Positions 1 to 12,487 are shown, numbered from the stretch's first letter. The stretch: 64,000 nucleotides of DNA from Bactericera cockerelli (GCA_024516035.1 CM044961.1:5887515-5951514), one strand, 5' to 3'. Program-made: numbers and translations. Notes: generated by a model from the sequence alone, not told the origin.

Positions 1-224
1 CACTTCAAAGTTCCGAAGCAGTGTGGCTGCCATGGTTTTCATCTGTAGCAGAGCGTAGCGTCCTCCAACGCACTTCCGAGGACCATTGTTGAAAGGAAGG
101 TAGGAGAGTGGAAGACGATTGGTGGAATTTTCTGGAAGCCATCTGTCAGGATCAAACGTGTTGGGGTTTTTGTAGTAGAGAGGATTGTTTTGAATGTTCC
201 TGATGAATATCGCTATGGTTGCTC
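1..224 (-). CDS. P450 A exon 8 (heme-binding loop), truncated by window edge
   Basis: Begins after TTTCACAG with GATIAIFIRN. It carries FDPDRWLPEN and the heme ligand loop FNNGPRKCVG, and runs off the left edge at NFEV, where the other copies have about 38-40 further codons. Confidence 0.9.
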
Positions 225-3200
225 CTGTGAAAAAGAAGAAAAGAGTATGCCCCAAATTATGAAACAGGATTAGTTAGAGGACACTATCCCTTAACTTTCA
301 GCTTGACAGCAACTGTAGAGGTCATATCTAAGCTATGTAGCTGTATATTACTACTGCGGCATAACAAACCTGTAGCCAGCCTTCGTGGTGGAAAATCTTG
401 TTTCAAAATACCTATCTGTCAGCTAATGAAATCTAAATGTTGGCTTAGATTTACTCTATTCACGGTCCTATACAAGACGGTCCTATGAGTCTCCCAAAAA
501 AAGTAATTTGATCACTAGTTAGAGTGTTACAGTCAATCAAAGACCTCTGGATTACCAGACCTCCACCTTTACCACTGAGCTACCGAGACAGACGAACTTT
601 TCACTCATAGAAATATGTGGTTCAGGACGAGCCAACATTGAAATAAAGTTGGCTGGAGACCATCACTCACCCCTCCAGCTGTAGCCAAGCTGGCCACAAC
701 AACAACAACTCATAGAAAATCATACCTCGAGGAATGACAAACTTCTCACTGTCCTCAGTGGTCACTGTAAAGTCCTCAGGAACACGCCTGGCGGTGATAG
801 GAGCAGCAGGAAACATCCTCAGACATTCCTTCAGGACTCTGTCCAGGTATTCCAGACTGTTCAGATCTTCAACACTTGGGCAAATGTCGGGATCTTCTCC
901 AAGAACTTTCATCAGTTCCTCGTAAACCTGTGAGATGAAAAGAATGTCTAAGTTATCATTTTCGTGTTATTTTTCTTTTCTTTTTTCTTCTTCTTTTTAT
1001 AATGCGCTTTAACTTGTTATGCAAGTCGTTCGCGCTGGTCTCGCCAGTGTATCATATTGAATGAAATATGTTTTTTTTTTTTTAAATCTGAGATATATAT
1101 TTCATTTAACAATTCCTCTCTCTTTAGTGTGCTCAACGTCGATGCAGCATTTCCTCTTTGAATCACAAAACTCACTCTGTCGGAAGTACTCTCATTTTTG
1201 TGGTAATTATTTTCGTCACAACTACAACTACGTTAACATATTTTTGTTTTATCTATGTTGTTTATCTATTTCTTGTGTATATTGTTGTCAATTTTATATT
1301 TTAATTTTCATCAGTGATTTGTACATAATTATTATGTCCTGTTAATAAGGAATTTAATAATAATAATAATAATAATAATACAACTTTCGTCACAACTTCT
1401 GGCTTCAATAAATATTTGCAGAACTTGGGACTTGAACCACCGGCTTCCAGAATGAAAGTGAGACTATTTTCAATAATAATATAAAAAACAGAAAAACAAC
1501 TATTTAACAACAATGATTCTTAGTAACTCATACATTATTTATTCAACGATTTTGATAGAACTTTATTTACATTATTTATTAACAGGTACAGTGAAAGGGT
1601 AAAATTAATTAAAGGTGAATAAAGTCTGATCAAGGGTGGTGATAATGCCTTTGGCATTCTCTTCATTACTGCCTCTTAACTATCCTGTTTCATATTTTGG
1701 CCCGTGGTTTGAAAACTTACTTTCTCCTGAACCAGAGGGTTCTGAGCCAGCAAGACAAGCAGCATGGTGTATTCCGTGACTAGAGTATCCGTCGCTGCCA
1801 CCACCATTGTCACCATATGGCCCAGGATTTCATCATCACAAAGGCTTTCTCCTCGAATCAAATGATCGATGAATGACTTGGCTTTGTAAACAAAACAAAA
1901 AGAGAAGTTGCTAAATACCTAATAATAATATAAAAAATCTAATTTTTTTGATTTCATAACGAGATGTAGGATGTCATATCAACCTCCACTTTAGCGCCGA
2001 GTACCAAAGACAGGACATTTGCGGTGGCTCTCGGTTTATAAAACAAAACCGAGCGCCACTGCAAATTTCCCTTCTTTGGTATCTTTACTCGGGGAGGTTC
2101 ATATGACACCTTACCTCTCGTTACCTGTAACAGTTGAACTTTTTGGATTAATTTATCATTAAAAGTGGCATCATTCTAATTATGGAGTTTCTTCATTAGA
2201 AAAATTGAATTTCTAAGAAATTTTGTGTTTTTTTATCCAAACACGAAATTCTCCTACCTTCAGAATGTTGAGAATCATTATTATTATTAGACTCCTTAGA
2301 TTGTGACATTTTTCTGTGATGGTCCAGAATAGTTTGCATGAAGGTCCACCCCTTTTTGATTGACTTCAACTCTTTTGCTCTTAATCCCAACAACGTGTAG
2401 ATGAGATTATTCCGAAACGGAGGAATACACAGGCGAAACTGGAACATCTGAAATGCAGGCAAGAAACCGTATATTAGCAACAAAAAGAATACGTACAAAA
2501 CAGCAACCCTCAAATTCACCCATGAAATACAAAAATACTCGTACTATACACAGTGACTAGACCAGCAGTCTGGCTGGGGGACTATAAACAGAGAGTAGAC
2601 CAGCATTGGCTTGGTTCTGGGGGCCCTTGTCAATTATTAGCCCCTTTGTAAAGACAGTGGTAGAAGTGCTGAGTCATTCCCTTACTGTCTGGCTACCATC
2701 ATTCACGATGACGCCACCCTATGATAAATATCAAAACCTTCCTCATTTCCTCTGAGACTCTAATTTTTTACCAAAATCAGCTATAGCATAATCTTTTGTC
2801 CTCACTATTTACCTCTAAAATTGAGTGAATAGCTTTGGTGAAGCCGTCAATTTCCGATTCGTGTTTCGTATGAATATCGAAATCCAAAGCACACTTCGTC
2901 ACACATGCGAAGGCAAACTTCTCGAATATATGAGATGTGTACACAGACTTCTCCCGACTTGCATACTTCTCAAAGGCGTCCACCACGAGGGAGCATTCCT
3001 CGTGGAATTTGGGAATGAATGATTTCAGATTTTCCGAGCTCAGTCCGAGGAGGTATGCCTTCTTAGATTTTCTCCAACTGTTCATGTCGTTCGTGTTGAA
3101 CAAGCCTGGAAGACGAGTTTTGAAATATCAAGGCTAGGTTGTCATTATATTATTATTATAGTATGCTTTATTAGGAGAACAGAGTACAATGTTAACAGTA

Positions 3201-6025
3201 TAAAATTAAGAAAAACAAACAAATGACAAAATAAATAAGTAAAAAAGAAAATAACACTAATGTCCTACCTAAAGGGCGGGGTTATTGCCTGTGGCAATCT
3301 CTTCCACCTAACCCTTATCATGTCATCAACAACATTATCATGAAATTAATTGAGTGTCAAGTGGAATAAGGCGGGATGATAAAAACCTGTATTATTTAAG
3401 CCAGCGCCGATGCCCATGCGATGGTGCGTTGAAAGCACCGTCGGCATTGATGGTTGCAACTATTGCAAGGAAAATTTGGGGTTTTTGAGAGTGCATTCTG
3501 GAATGCATTCCACTGATGTTAAGTTATTTTATATTGTGAACAATAAAAGGGTATTTGATATTTTATAATTAATCAACTCAAGTCTTATTCAATCGACACC
3601 ACCTTACCTTTGGCAAGGAAAGGTTCCATCAGATATTGGTACTCATCGGATTTCTGCAATGTCTTCTGATTCACTTGATACGCTATTCCTGGATCTTTCA
3701 CGAAAATCACCAGTTTTGGACCCAGCCAGAATCGGACCACTCCTGATCTGAAAAAAAAATCAATCAAGTCACAAAGATGGAAGTGTTGGACACTGTGATA
3801 ATTATAATTACAATATCGCCTTAACTCTAATACCCGATTAGGACTAATAATTCTAATTATTGCAACAGTGAGCCCAAGACGTATTGTTATGTGGTAAAAT
3901 CTCAAATGTGAGGCTAACTTTTTTTTTTCAAAGAAACTATACTGATAATCAACAAGGTAGGAAAGCTCATGTTTACCTGACGATACCTCAGAATAGACAC
4001 GCAAGTGTGGAGATCCACCTTGTACATTCATTGCGGATCCCGCCAGGCTATTACTAGTAATTTCCTTACCAGCACCTACAAACTAAAACCTCCCTGACGT
4101 ATCACCACTCAGCAGCATAAGAAAATCGCCCTGCAACCGCGTGAGCATTTCATCAGGGAGGATAACTAGAAGGGTAACTTTTCATGTCTTGTCTGAGTTT
4201 CGAACCCGTGACCTCTGAAATCTCTGGATTCACAGAGTGCCGCCTTTGCCACTGAGCTGCCGGGACAGACATGATGATAGTTTTTTCGACTAATGAAATT
4301 TGTCGACATAGTTTGGTGCAATCATTGTATTTTTAATAAATAAACCTTCATTTGGAACAAAAAGAAATTCATACATCAGAACAAGTGGTTCCAATTCAGC
4401 TTATTTGCTGAGGTACTTACCGCTACAAACTGATTAAATTCATTAATACGCTTGATATGTTCGTACCTAATAATTAACTACTGAGATCTGGGAATATCTG
4501 AATGAGGAAAAAAGTTTCTTGTCAGTATACACAGTTAGGTACTCCAAATAAATTACATACGGGTAGTAATTATATATTGTATATCTTCTATGTAAACTGG
4601 TATATTAGTATATTATTGTAAGAAAGCACTTTGCGCGTGTAGGTTATTCAAGAGAAAATTAACTTGACCTTGGTTTAACCGAACTAAATTTATTTGATCT
4701 AACGGATTTCGTTTAATCTAGAATTCTTTCAAGTCGGTTGGAAATTTGAAATTTTCACACAAAACCAGCCGGAACAAGAAAATTTATTGTCATATTTGGT
4801 ATTTAGACAATATAATAATACTTCTTGGTATTACTGCTGGAATAATTGGACTATAAGTACTAATCAAGCAGTAATAATAAGGTGATTTTGTTATTATTAA
4901 TTTTATCGTATTAGGGTCTTCTCATCTTTTCCTTTATATCACTCATTTTCCTTTACCTCAAACCAATCGAGTGTATTAGGGATGCACGTATGTATAATTA
5001 TGTATAAGTCTGAATGTTCAACTCACTGTTGACCCAGCACCTGAATAGAAAGTCCTATGTCACCTCTCGCCCATCAGAGGGGAGTCATACTACGGTATGG
5101 GCAAGCTACAACCGAGACCACAAGGGAGTAGGTACATCGATGATCCCAGCATTACATACCTGTATCTAGACATGATGCTATCCAGCGTAGGGAATACATC
5201 CATGATCCCAGAACTGCATAGCAGGAGACAGTTCCCTATGAGAGGTAGAGCTGGATTGGGTCCAGGGAGTTGCCATGACAACCAGTAAAGCTTCCTCCTG
5301 GAATAGATGAAGTAGAGCAATCCCGCCAGACACACAGTCCAGACCTGCCAACTCTGAATGAAATGAAAGGCGAATATTTTAAGGTGTTGCACAGGTAGTC
5401 AAGTAATTAACGTACTAGTCTGGTTGCCATGGTAACATGATTGTTGCCATGGTAACATGATTGTTGCCATGGTAACAGGATTATTGCCATGGTAACATGA
5501 TTGTTACCATGGTAACGTGACCGTTGCCATGGTAATATGATTGTAATCCAGGTAGCGTAGGGATCCGTTGGTTCGAATCCCATCCAGTGCATGAATTTTT
5601 CGTCATTAAATTGAGTTTGTGACCACATAATAATAAGACTCTGAGGCTAGGTGGTAGAGAATGCTTTGAGCAATAATCTCGCCTGGTGGTTAACTTCCAC
5701 TGGGGATGGATTGCGGGGCTATGAAGATGAAATAGATGCGTGGAAAAGAAACTGATAAATTATTTTATTTTTGAAGTTTTTAAGATAATTATTAATAAAT
5801 GCATTTCGGTTCTCTAAATAAGAAGAAAAAAAAAACTTCCACTAAAGAGTCTTATTATTATTGGGAATCAACATGAGACTGAAAAACATTCTTCTTCTTT
5901 CACTTTGCCCTTGGTGGAATGGCAAACCATTGAATCCTAAGTTCAATATGAACGGGTTTACCTAATTGTCTTTATTAAAAATAGATAAATAAAACACTTA
6001 CCATGAAGATTAGTTCCAGCAACAT
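1..6025 (-). CDS. CYP4-clan cytochrome P450, paralogue A (3' end outside window)
   Basis: Microsomal P450 monooxygenase; substrate unknown. Exons on the minus strand: 6002-6025, 5160-5353, 3608-3747, 2813-3105, 2258-2447, 1721-1881, 726-927 and <1-224, joining in frame to 476 residues with about 40 missing off the left edge. Exon 2 gives a membrane anchor followed by a Pro-rich hinge with PGPNPALPL. Visible P450 marks: C-helix W130-x3-K134 (Lys where Arg is usual), I-helix AATDT at 309-313, K-helix ECLR at 368-371, meander FDPDRW at 425-430, and heme loop FNNGPRKCVG with Cys453. The FDPDRxLPEN meander points to the CYP4 clan; I do not assign a family. Splice phases equal those of paralogues B and C. 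Every exon end has a GT donor or AG acceptor. Intron 1 holds a SINE with an X-box array. Confidence 0.9.
726..927 (-). CDS. P450 A exon 7 (K-helix)
   Basis: 202 nt as in B and C. Contains KECLRMFPAAP, the ExxR K-helix. Acceptor CTCACAG, donor GTATG. Confidence 0.88.
1721..1881 (-). CDS. P450 A exon 6 (I-helix)
   Basis: Encodes the I-helix with AATDT (Ala in place of the usual Gly, acid-alcohol pair intact). The acceptor is AAAG with a weak pyrimidine tract; it was chosen because it preserves the phase seen in B and C. Confidence 0.82.
2258..2447 (-). CDS. P450 A exon 5
   Basis: 190 nt, encoding MFQFRLCIPPFRNNLIYTLL and on into the G-helix region. An in-frame AAT run near the 3' end gives a short Asn tract. 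Phase 0 in, phase 1 out. Confidence 0.85.
2813..3105 (-). CDS. P450 A exon 4 (C-helix)
   Basis: 293 nt, the same length in all three paralogues. Contains the C-helix WRKSKK, where the canonical WxxxR is WxxxK. Acceptor TTCCAG, donor GTAAAT. Confidence 0.88.
3165..3310 (-). mobile_element. Non-LTR 3' end with GGCAAT hairpin
   Basis: Reverse copy of the 10.56-kb repeat: AAAGGGCGGGGTTATTGCC and the matching stem, then an AT-rich stretch. In intron 3 of P450 A. Confidence 0.6.
3608..3747 (-). CDS. P450 A exon 3
   Basis: 140 nt, the same length as in B and C. Encodes SGVVRFWLGPKLVIFVKDPG, the beta-1 sheet and B-helix region. Flanked by TTTCAG and GTAAGG. Confidence 0.85.
4170..4275 (-). mobile_element. 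tRNA-derived SINE head, family II
   Basis: Reverse copy of the tRNA-like head (CGGCAGCTCAGTGGCAAAGG on the minus strand), with the promoter boxes. In intron 2 of P450 A. A shorter piece lies at 532-592. Confidence 0.65.
5160..5353 (-). CDS. P450 A exon 2 (membrane anchor and Pro-rich hinge)
   Basis: Encodes the hydrophobic anchor (VWTVCLAGLLYFIYSRRKL) and the PGPNPALPL hinge, ending in a codon split 2+1 with exon 3. Acceptor is CAG at 5354-5356; donor GTATG at 5155-5159. Confidence 0.85.
5396..5690 (+). mobile_element. SINE family I with an expanded internal repeat
   Basis: AGTCAAGTAATTAACGTACTAGTCTGG leads into six 20-bp repeats (next entry). Then TAATCCAGGTAGCGTAGGGA and GGTTCGAATCCC continue the SINE. 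In ordinary copies CTGG and TAATCCAGG are contiguous, so the repeats grew within the anticodon-arm region. In intron 1 of P450 A. Confidence 0.8.
5423..5536. promoter_or_regulatory. Six-copy X-box (RFX-type) palindrome array
   Basis: GTTGCCATGGTAAC at 5423, 5443 and 5463; ATTGCCATGGTAAC at 5483; the perfect palindrome GTTACCATGGTAAC at 5503; GTTGCCATGGTAAT at 5523. Spacing is exactly 20 bp. The motif fits the RFX X-box consensus GTNRCC N0-3 RGYAAC. Binding and function are inferred from the motif only. Confidence 0.6.
6002..6025 (-). CDS. P450 A exon 1 (start micro-exon, 8 codons)
   Basis: Reads MLLELIFM then GTAAG. It is recognised because the same-sized exon in paralogue C reads MLLELLFV, both in phase 0 before the membrane-anchor exon. 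It is too short for ORF finding. Whether 5'UTR lies in the same exon cannot be told. Confidence 0.7.
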
Positions 6026-8194
6026 AGAAACCTTGTTGCTTAAAATTTTCTTGAAAACACCACAAGATAATTTTCTATTAAGATTTTTCCTATCACTGTT
6101 TTGTTTTTCAGCTTCAGCGTCTCTATTAGGAGGTTTCTACATGAATAATTCAAAATACCTATAGGGATAGCCAAAGTTGTTATTATATTAGACTATTAGT
6201 ACACTTGCAGTAGGTATTTTTTGCCAGAAATATGTTTTTCTAAATGTTTGTTATACTGAAAAGAAGTACCAAAATGTGTTTTCAGTCTTTTAGGTATTAA
6301 TAATCCACTTCAAACACCTCACTCTGTGTTGAGAACACTCTAAAATGGACACTAATTTCGGTCAAAAAACTGACTCAACTTTTACTTCCGAGAAATTACT
6401 AATATTGGAAATCCGAAAAACTGTGTTCATTTCTGTAAAAAAAAAGGGGAAAAATATGTTTTTGCTCCGATTTTTTTATTTTTCTTCTCGCGGGAATTTA
6501 AGTTTTTTGTTGAAAAACCATACACATGGATGTCTTCAGTTAAAATAATTTCCGTTTATTGTATTTAAAATTAATATTTAAAAAATTTCAAAGTTGCAAC
6601 AAGGTGCATAAACAATAATTTATGATATAGACAAGTACTTCCGATTTTATCTACAGATATCTGACGATTCTTTTTGTCCTTCGCAGGTCGAACACCGTTG
6701 TGAAAAATAGATGGCAATGAAGATTATGTCTTCCTCTCATGTCTTTTCTCATACACATTGTGATTAAACAAACTAGATGGATACTAGATACTTTGAATTG
6801 CAAAAATTGACTTGAACTTGTGGAATTTGATTTAATAAAGACTACGGTAGTGCGTCATGCCAAGACCTACTTTTTTTGGTTGAAGGCAAGAAAAAATCTT
6901 TTAAAGACACCCGGGTCATCCTGACTTGGGGTGTGGGATTTCCACCCACTAAAATCCCACCTTCCCAAAGAGCTAACCGCACCTGGAACCGAAAAATATC
7001 ATTACTTCAAGTGCGGCGCTGTAGGATTTCGTTGTAGGGCCCTACTGATTTCGTTGTAGGGCCCTCCCATCTCTCTCTTTTATTAATCTTTTATGTAAGA
7101 CCTACTAGATCTAGAATTAAGATAAGAGCTAGTTATTTGTTTTATGTTACAATTTTTAGTGGGTAGCATCGATATTACGAGAACTAATGCTTATGCATCA
7201 AATCTCCAACCAACCATCATATTCCAATATCAATCTCGTAATGCCGCCACTGGTCGTTTCCCACTCTACAACTACCCCAAATTGTCCTCACGAGGCTAGG
7301 GTAGGCCCCAACATCCAAAGTAAAGAGCCTAGGACCTAGGGTCTAGGGTTCCGTTATATCCGCAAACTAAGGATTGGCAAATAGAATACTTACAACTCTT
7401 GAGATACAATAAAATTTAGGTTTAGGTTTAGGTTGTGGAAAAAAACAAAGGCAAAGATGATGAAAATCTTATGCATGTGCCATTCCAGCATCGGAAATTT
7501 CCTGTCCAAAAATTCCACTCCGGACGGGATTCGAACCCACAACCTCTGGATCAAGTGGCAGAGGTGTTTACTTCTAAAAAATAATACCTTCTGCATTTCC
7601 GACACGTGAACCGTGGAAAGATCGCTTGTGAAGTTACATTTCTTTTATAATAAATATACTTGGCCTCAGTACATGAATGTTTTTGAAGGATAATTTGAAG
7701 GAGCTTTGATATGATTATGATTATACATTATTAATTTTTATTTCCTTCTGTAGCGGTTCAATTGGATGTAGAATCAATTACATATACTGGGAGATTCAAT
7801 CGTTGATTAACTTTGAAATTAATACTCAAAGAACAATTAGGATCAAAGAAAAGTTATGCCGGTAACCCTCCATATTCATTGTTACTTTATTATAATGTGC
7901 TCATATTGGTCAAATTCTCGTGTTAAAAAAGAGATGTCTAACATGGGTTGGTTTCAGTGTACTTCTACATACTTTTGTTTTTTTGATCAATTAAGACATA
8001 ATGCTCATACATGTAACTACCCGGACATCCAAAGTTAAATTTAAATTGTGTCTTTTTCTTATGCTCTTTAAATTTCTTTGATTTATTAAAAATGAAATAA
8101 AGTACCTTGTTAAAAATATAGATTAATAATACGAAGTCCACCTTTTTTAAAAAAAGAAAAGAAAAAAAACACTGCCAATTATGGACCCAATACT

Positions 8195-8905
8195 TCCTCG
8201 TGATTGCTTCACATTGTAAACACGTGCCAATTTTGAGATTTTATAGAAAATTACTTGTATCTCCAAAACGGCTCAACCGATTTTCTTCAAATTTGTTTTA
8301 TATGGTAGAATATCGTTTTTTCTACATTCTAAATTCCACAAAAAATTCTGTATCGGCAAGTCGTGGTCCTTATTTTTTTACTTTTTTGTCCAAAATTTCG
8401 GATTTTCTTAAATATCAGAGTGAAAATATAATTAATTTAAAAATAAATAATAGCAACCTATGAAAAACAATAATATGCATAGTCTTACAAAGTTTCATTG
8501 AAATCGGGTGTACCGTTCACGAGATATAAGGGTTTAAGTAAAAAGTTAGTGGTCAGGCGCATGGTCTCTTTGGCCCAGAACCTCTAGTATGAATTCAATG
8601 AATTTAAAATGGGACCATCTACAGAATATCTCCTAGATGTGTGCAAAATTTCAACAAAATTGGTCGAGTATTTTCTGAGATTTGCGCGTTACAAGGAATC
8701 GTTTTAACAGACCGACGGATCGACGGACCGACGGATCGACGGACCGACAGACGGACACAAAACCAAATTTACTCAGTAGGTTATGAAACGTCCAGAAATA
8801 TGAAAAAAATTGAAATCGGAGCAAAAAAATATTTTTTTTTACAAAAACGAACACAATACTTCCGATTTCTAATATTAGAAATTTCTCGGAAGTAAAAGAA
8901 GAAGG
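8195..8905 (+). repeat. Dispersed ~0.7-kb repeat, copy 1
   Basis: Starts CTCGTGATTGCTTCACATTG, carries a short tandem block of CGACGGAC-type repeats at 8708-8755, and ends in an inverted CTTCCGATTTCTAATATTAG motif. Near-identical to 43195-43925 in opposite orientation. Fragments at 6375-6475, 24935-25012 and 29855-29885. Confidence 0.8.
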
Positions 8906-9264
8906 TAAGTGTGCCGCGGAACCGCTTTCGCATTATTTTAGGGCACTTTACCTTTACATCCATGCCATTCCGGAAACGGAAAATTTCCGCTCCGGCCGGC
9001 ATTTGAACCCGCAACCTCCGGGTCAGTAACCAATGCTCTTAACCACTGAGCCACGAATTCCACCCTGTATAAGGCCATCATGTTTACTGCTAATACCTTT
9101 GACCTGAGCAGATTGTTAGTCTAGCTCACCAGCATATTACAAGCTCGGGGGTTTCCCTGCCAAAGTTCAATTTACCCACTTTTTAATGCTCTAACCAGAT
9201 TTCTAACCAATGTCCTAAAATCACTCCTAAACAATTAGCTATCCGTCTTGCAAAATTAGTACAG

Positions 9265-9600
9265 AGAATATACAGGGTGGTCATAAAGTCTCACCCCAGC
9301 CCTAGGCAAAACCGACCAGAAACCAACATCCACAGAAAAAAAAGTTATCATATTTGTGTTAATCACTTTCGTGATATCATAACAACTCAAACTCGCTTTA
9401 CTAAATCTACGCTGAAACCGGGAGTTGAACCACCGACCTCCAGGTTACAAGTCCGCCGCATTATCGCAATCTACTGAGGTCGGTACATCCACAGAATAGG
9501 TTGAGTAATAACTAATTTGAAAGGTCTCAATAATAGGAGCTAAAATTATCAACTTTAATCCTCATGCAACTTACGGTTAACGAGTTATAGTTCAGAACAT
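9265..9600. mobile_element. Fragment related to the 884-bp foldback family, with SINE insert
   Basis: Starts CAGGGTGGTCATAAAGTCTC and includes CCGACCAGAAACCAACATC and a CGGTTAACGAGTTATAG stretch, shared with the two full copies. A tRNA-like segment (9405-9482) interrupts it. The right end is not an inverted match. Confidence 0.65.
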
Positions 9601-10345
9601 ACAGGGTTTCCCACCAAAGTTGGACACCTCAAATTACTAGGCCCCTGAAAGAGTTTTTGAAAAATAAAAAATCCTAGGGTACATGGTCTAATTATGCGGT
9701 TTTAGTCATGAATTTTTTTTTATACAGGGTGGTTCAAAAGTCAGAAATTGAGGTGTCAACTTTCGATTTTTAAATGAATCAACCTAAATTTTATTTGATT
9801 ATTTTACTTCTAAATGGTTATTGAGTACTTTTTTAAACAAAAATTTTACATACAGGGTGGTTTTTTTTCGACCAATTTTTTTTCTAAATCTCGAATAACT
9901 CAAGTTTGTTTAATTTTTTCGATAACATCAATTGAAAGTGTTTGTGTAATGAAAACATGCACTTTCAATTGGCATCAAAAATTTTTATACAGGGTGGTTC
10001 ATAAGTGAAATAATGGTTTGATTTTTTTTAAAACCGAGTTTTTTTAATTTTTTATTTGGAATTAATAATTCTAACCTAATTTTACACATTTTTTGTTAGT
10101 CATATCGAAAATCAAAACTAAAGTGTTGTACAGGGTGAGACATAATTTTTTTGTGACACCCTGTATATGGGCAGTCAAAGAGACGTAAAATTAAATATAA
10201 ATACTAAATGTGCAAGAAAAACTTTGATTTTTAATGATATTAAAAAGTTATGGTGTTTTAACTAATATTGTCTTATGGACCACCCTGTAGATATTTTCTT
10301 AAAACATCATATGGGTAGGTTTGACTTTAGGCTCACCCTGTAGAA
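9601..10345. repeat. Cluster of CAGGGTG-type transposon ends
   Basis: ACAGGGT motifs in plus orientation begin near 9600, 9724, 9852, 9990 and 10130, spaced 124-141 bp. Complementary ACCCTGTA motifs lie near 10158, 10281 and 10334. Between them is AT-rich sequence with no reading frame. It looks like a tandem or nested set of MITE ends. Confidence 0.75.
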
Positions 10346-10559
10346 TGTAGGCAGCAGCGGTGACCATCAGTTAATGATTCCCCAGGTAATTTAATTCCAA
10401 AGAACTACATTATCCAAATGGTTTTTCAACTTGCATAAAACCACATATCTAAATACGTGCATTTTTTATGAGTTCGTTATCTCTTAGAGCTAGTCTTTGC
10501 AGAGTTGATTAGCGTTCAAGATGAGTTCTAAACTATTGTTGTAAGTTATATGTTTAAAT

Positions 10560-10848
10560 TCCACACAATAAATAAGGGTTGGGTGGAAGAGATTGCCATA
10601 GGCAATAACCCCGCCCTTTAGTAAGGACATATGTATATATTTTGTTTATTTTTTTTCTTGTTTACTCCTCACAAGTTATCCTTTAGCTTAGGAGATTTTA
10701 TATGTATTTATTAATTTTTACAAATAAAGTAAGCAATATTCAATTCAATATTATTAATATTGTCAATTTTATATTTAATTTTTACCATTATTTGTCTGTA
10801 TATATGTTCTACTAATAAAGAATTTCTAAATAAATAAATAAATAATGA
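10560..10848 (+). mobile_element. Non-LTR 3' end with GGCAAT hairpin
   Basis: GGGTTGGGTGGAAGAGATTG, then a small stem-loop (ATTGCC/GGCAAT) and CCCCGCCC, an AT-rich 3'UTR and a TAAATAAATAAATAA tail. Shared with 3165-3310, 42945-43060 and 49629-49820. Confidence 0.65.
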
Positions 10849-11002
10849 AGTAAGATTTGACTTGATAGTTCGGTTTGACTTTTTCAGTCATTTTAACTTT
10901 TTATTTGAGCTGTTCGAAAATCATTCAGCCCTTCCTGGAATTTTTCAAAATCTCTGTACTACCTATATGTTACATTGCACAATGTTGATATATTTCATAT
11001 TT

Positions 11003-11690
11003 ATAGTATAGTATAGTATAGTATATTTATTTGTTTGTAAGACATTGAAAAATGTATAAAACATTGTCACCCTATCTAACTTACGGACTAACTTATGACT
11101 AAAAAAATGGACAGGATGTATTTTTGTGATGTGTGGCGCGTGAGTGTGAGTTAAGGAAGTGTTATAGGTATGTGGAGGTGTGGGTGTGTGTACATGGATG
11201 TGTTTGGTATGTGTGGTTAAATTAGTATGTAATGTTCTCTAGGTCTTTAAAATTGTATGGTGTTATATTTATGATATTTTCGGTTACTTTTGTTTTGAAT
11301 TGAGGTAGGGTTAGTGTTTTTGTTTCTGTTGTCAAGTTGTTGTAGTATTTTATGCCATTGTATTTAGATGTTCTTTCAAAGAATGATGTTTTATGTTTAG
11401 GGACTGTGATTTGTTTGGCATTTCTTGTATTGTATGTGTGGTTGTCTTGGTTGTGTTGGAGTGTTTCTTGAGTTTTGTGTATGTATAGTAATGATTCTAG
11501 ATAGTATAGACCATAGAGTGTATGTATGTTGTGTGTTTTAAAAAGTTCTCTTACTGTATCTTGTTGTTTTATTCTGTATATTTTTCTAATGATTCGTTTT
11601 TGTAGTGTGAATATTCTTTTGTGTTCTGTGTTTGTTGCCCAAATTGTGATGGCATATCTGATGGAGCTTTCTCCATGAGCATAGTAGTAT
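11003..11690 (-). mobile_element. Non-LTR retrotransposon 3' end (reverse transcriptase C-terminus)
   Basis: A minus-strand frame without ATG, 11690 to TAA at 11222, reads HGESSIRYAITIWATNTEHK, FTLQKRIIRKIYRI, VRELFKTHNIHTLYGLYYLE and YNGIKYYNNLTTETKTL. This order is typical of the C-terminal part of Jockey/RTE-like reverse transcriptases. The 3' side ends in a TATAC repeat (11003-11025). The 5' part is missing, as expected of a truncated insertion. Confidence 0.75.
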
Positions 11691-12487
11691 GTGAGGAGGT
11701 ATCAGAAAGGAGGTGAGGAGCATAATTGAAAAATATGTATCAGAAATAGTTTCCCAGATACACCCCCGTCTTGATATAACCATGCAGTTGAAAGTGACTA
11801 TAAAACAAATTTAAAAAAAAACAAATCACTATGATAACAAGTCCTCGAAAAAAGGAAAGTAAAAAAACCAATTCCCCACACCACAAAGCTGAAAAAAAAA
11901 GAAGAAATTTTGGAATCGTGCCCTGTATGTTTCAGCATGGCCCAGTAGCTTGAAACCGTGAAGAATAAGGGCGGAATTAATAGACAACATCAATAACTTA
12001 AGTCGTTGGTAAGTGTCGGGTTTCCCTATCTTACACAGTACGCAATCCGTGACTTAGCGCCACAGAGGTATTACAAAAACGTCTATTAATTCCGCCCTAG
12101 ATTTCTCCAACTACTTCAGTACTTCAAAGAGCCCGGTAGCCACTTATGTGACTCCTTATCCGTCCGACACATCTTGGTCGCCCTGACCATCGGAGTCGGC
12201 GAGCCTCCCTTCCTTCTTTGCTGGATGACCAGTTGTGATATGACTCTCTTATATTTTATCTCAAGGACATAAATATTCAAGATGAGTTAAAAAAGAACAA
12301 ACCGTTAACCACATATATTATGGACCATTTTAGGGGGCATCAACTCAGTAACAAAAGTTGCGAAAATGGTGCTAAATCTAAGGGCGAAAGTAATAGACAA
12401 AATCAATAGCTTAAGTCATTGCTTAGCAGAGGTTTCCCCCATCTAACACAGTACGCAATCCGGGATTCAGCGCCACAGAAGTATTAC

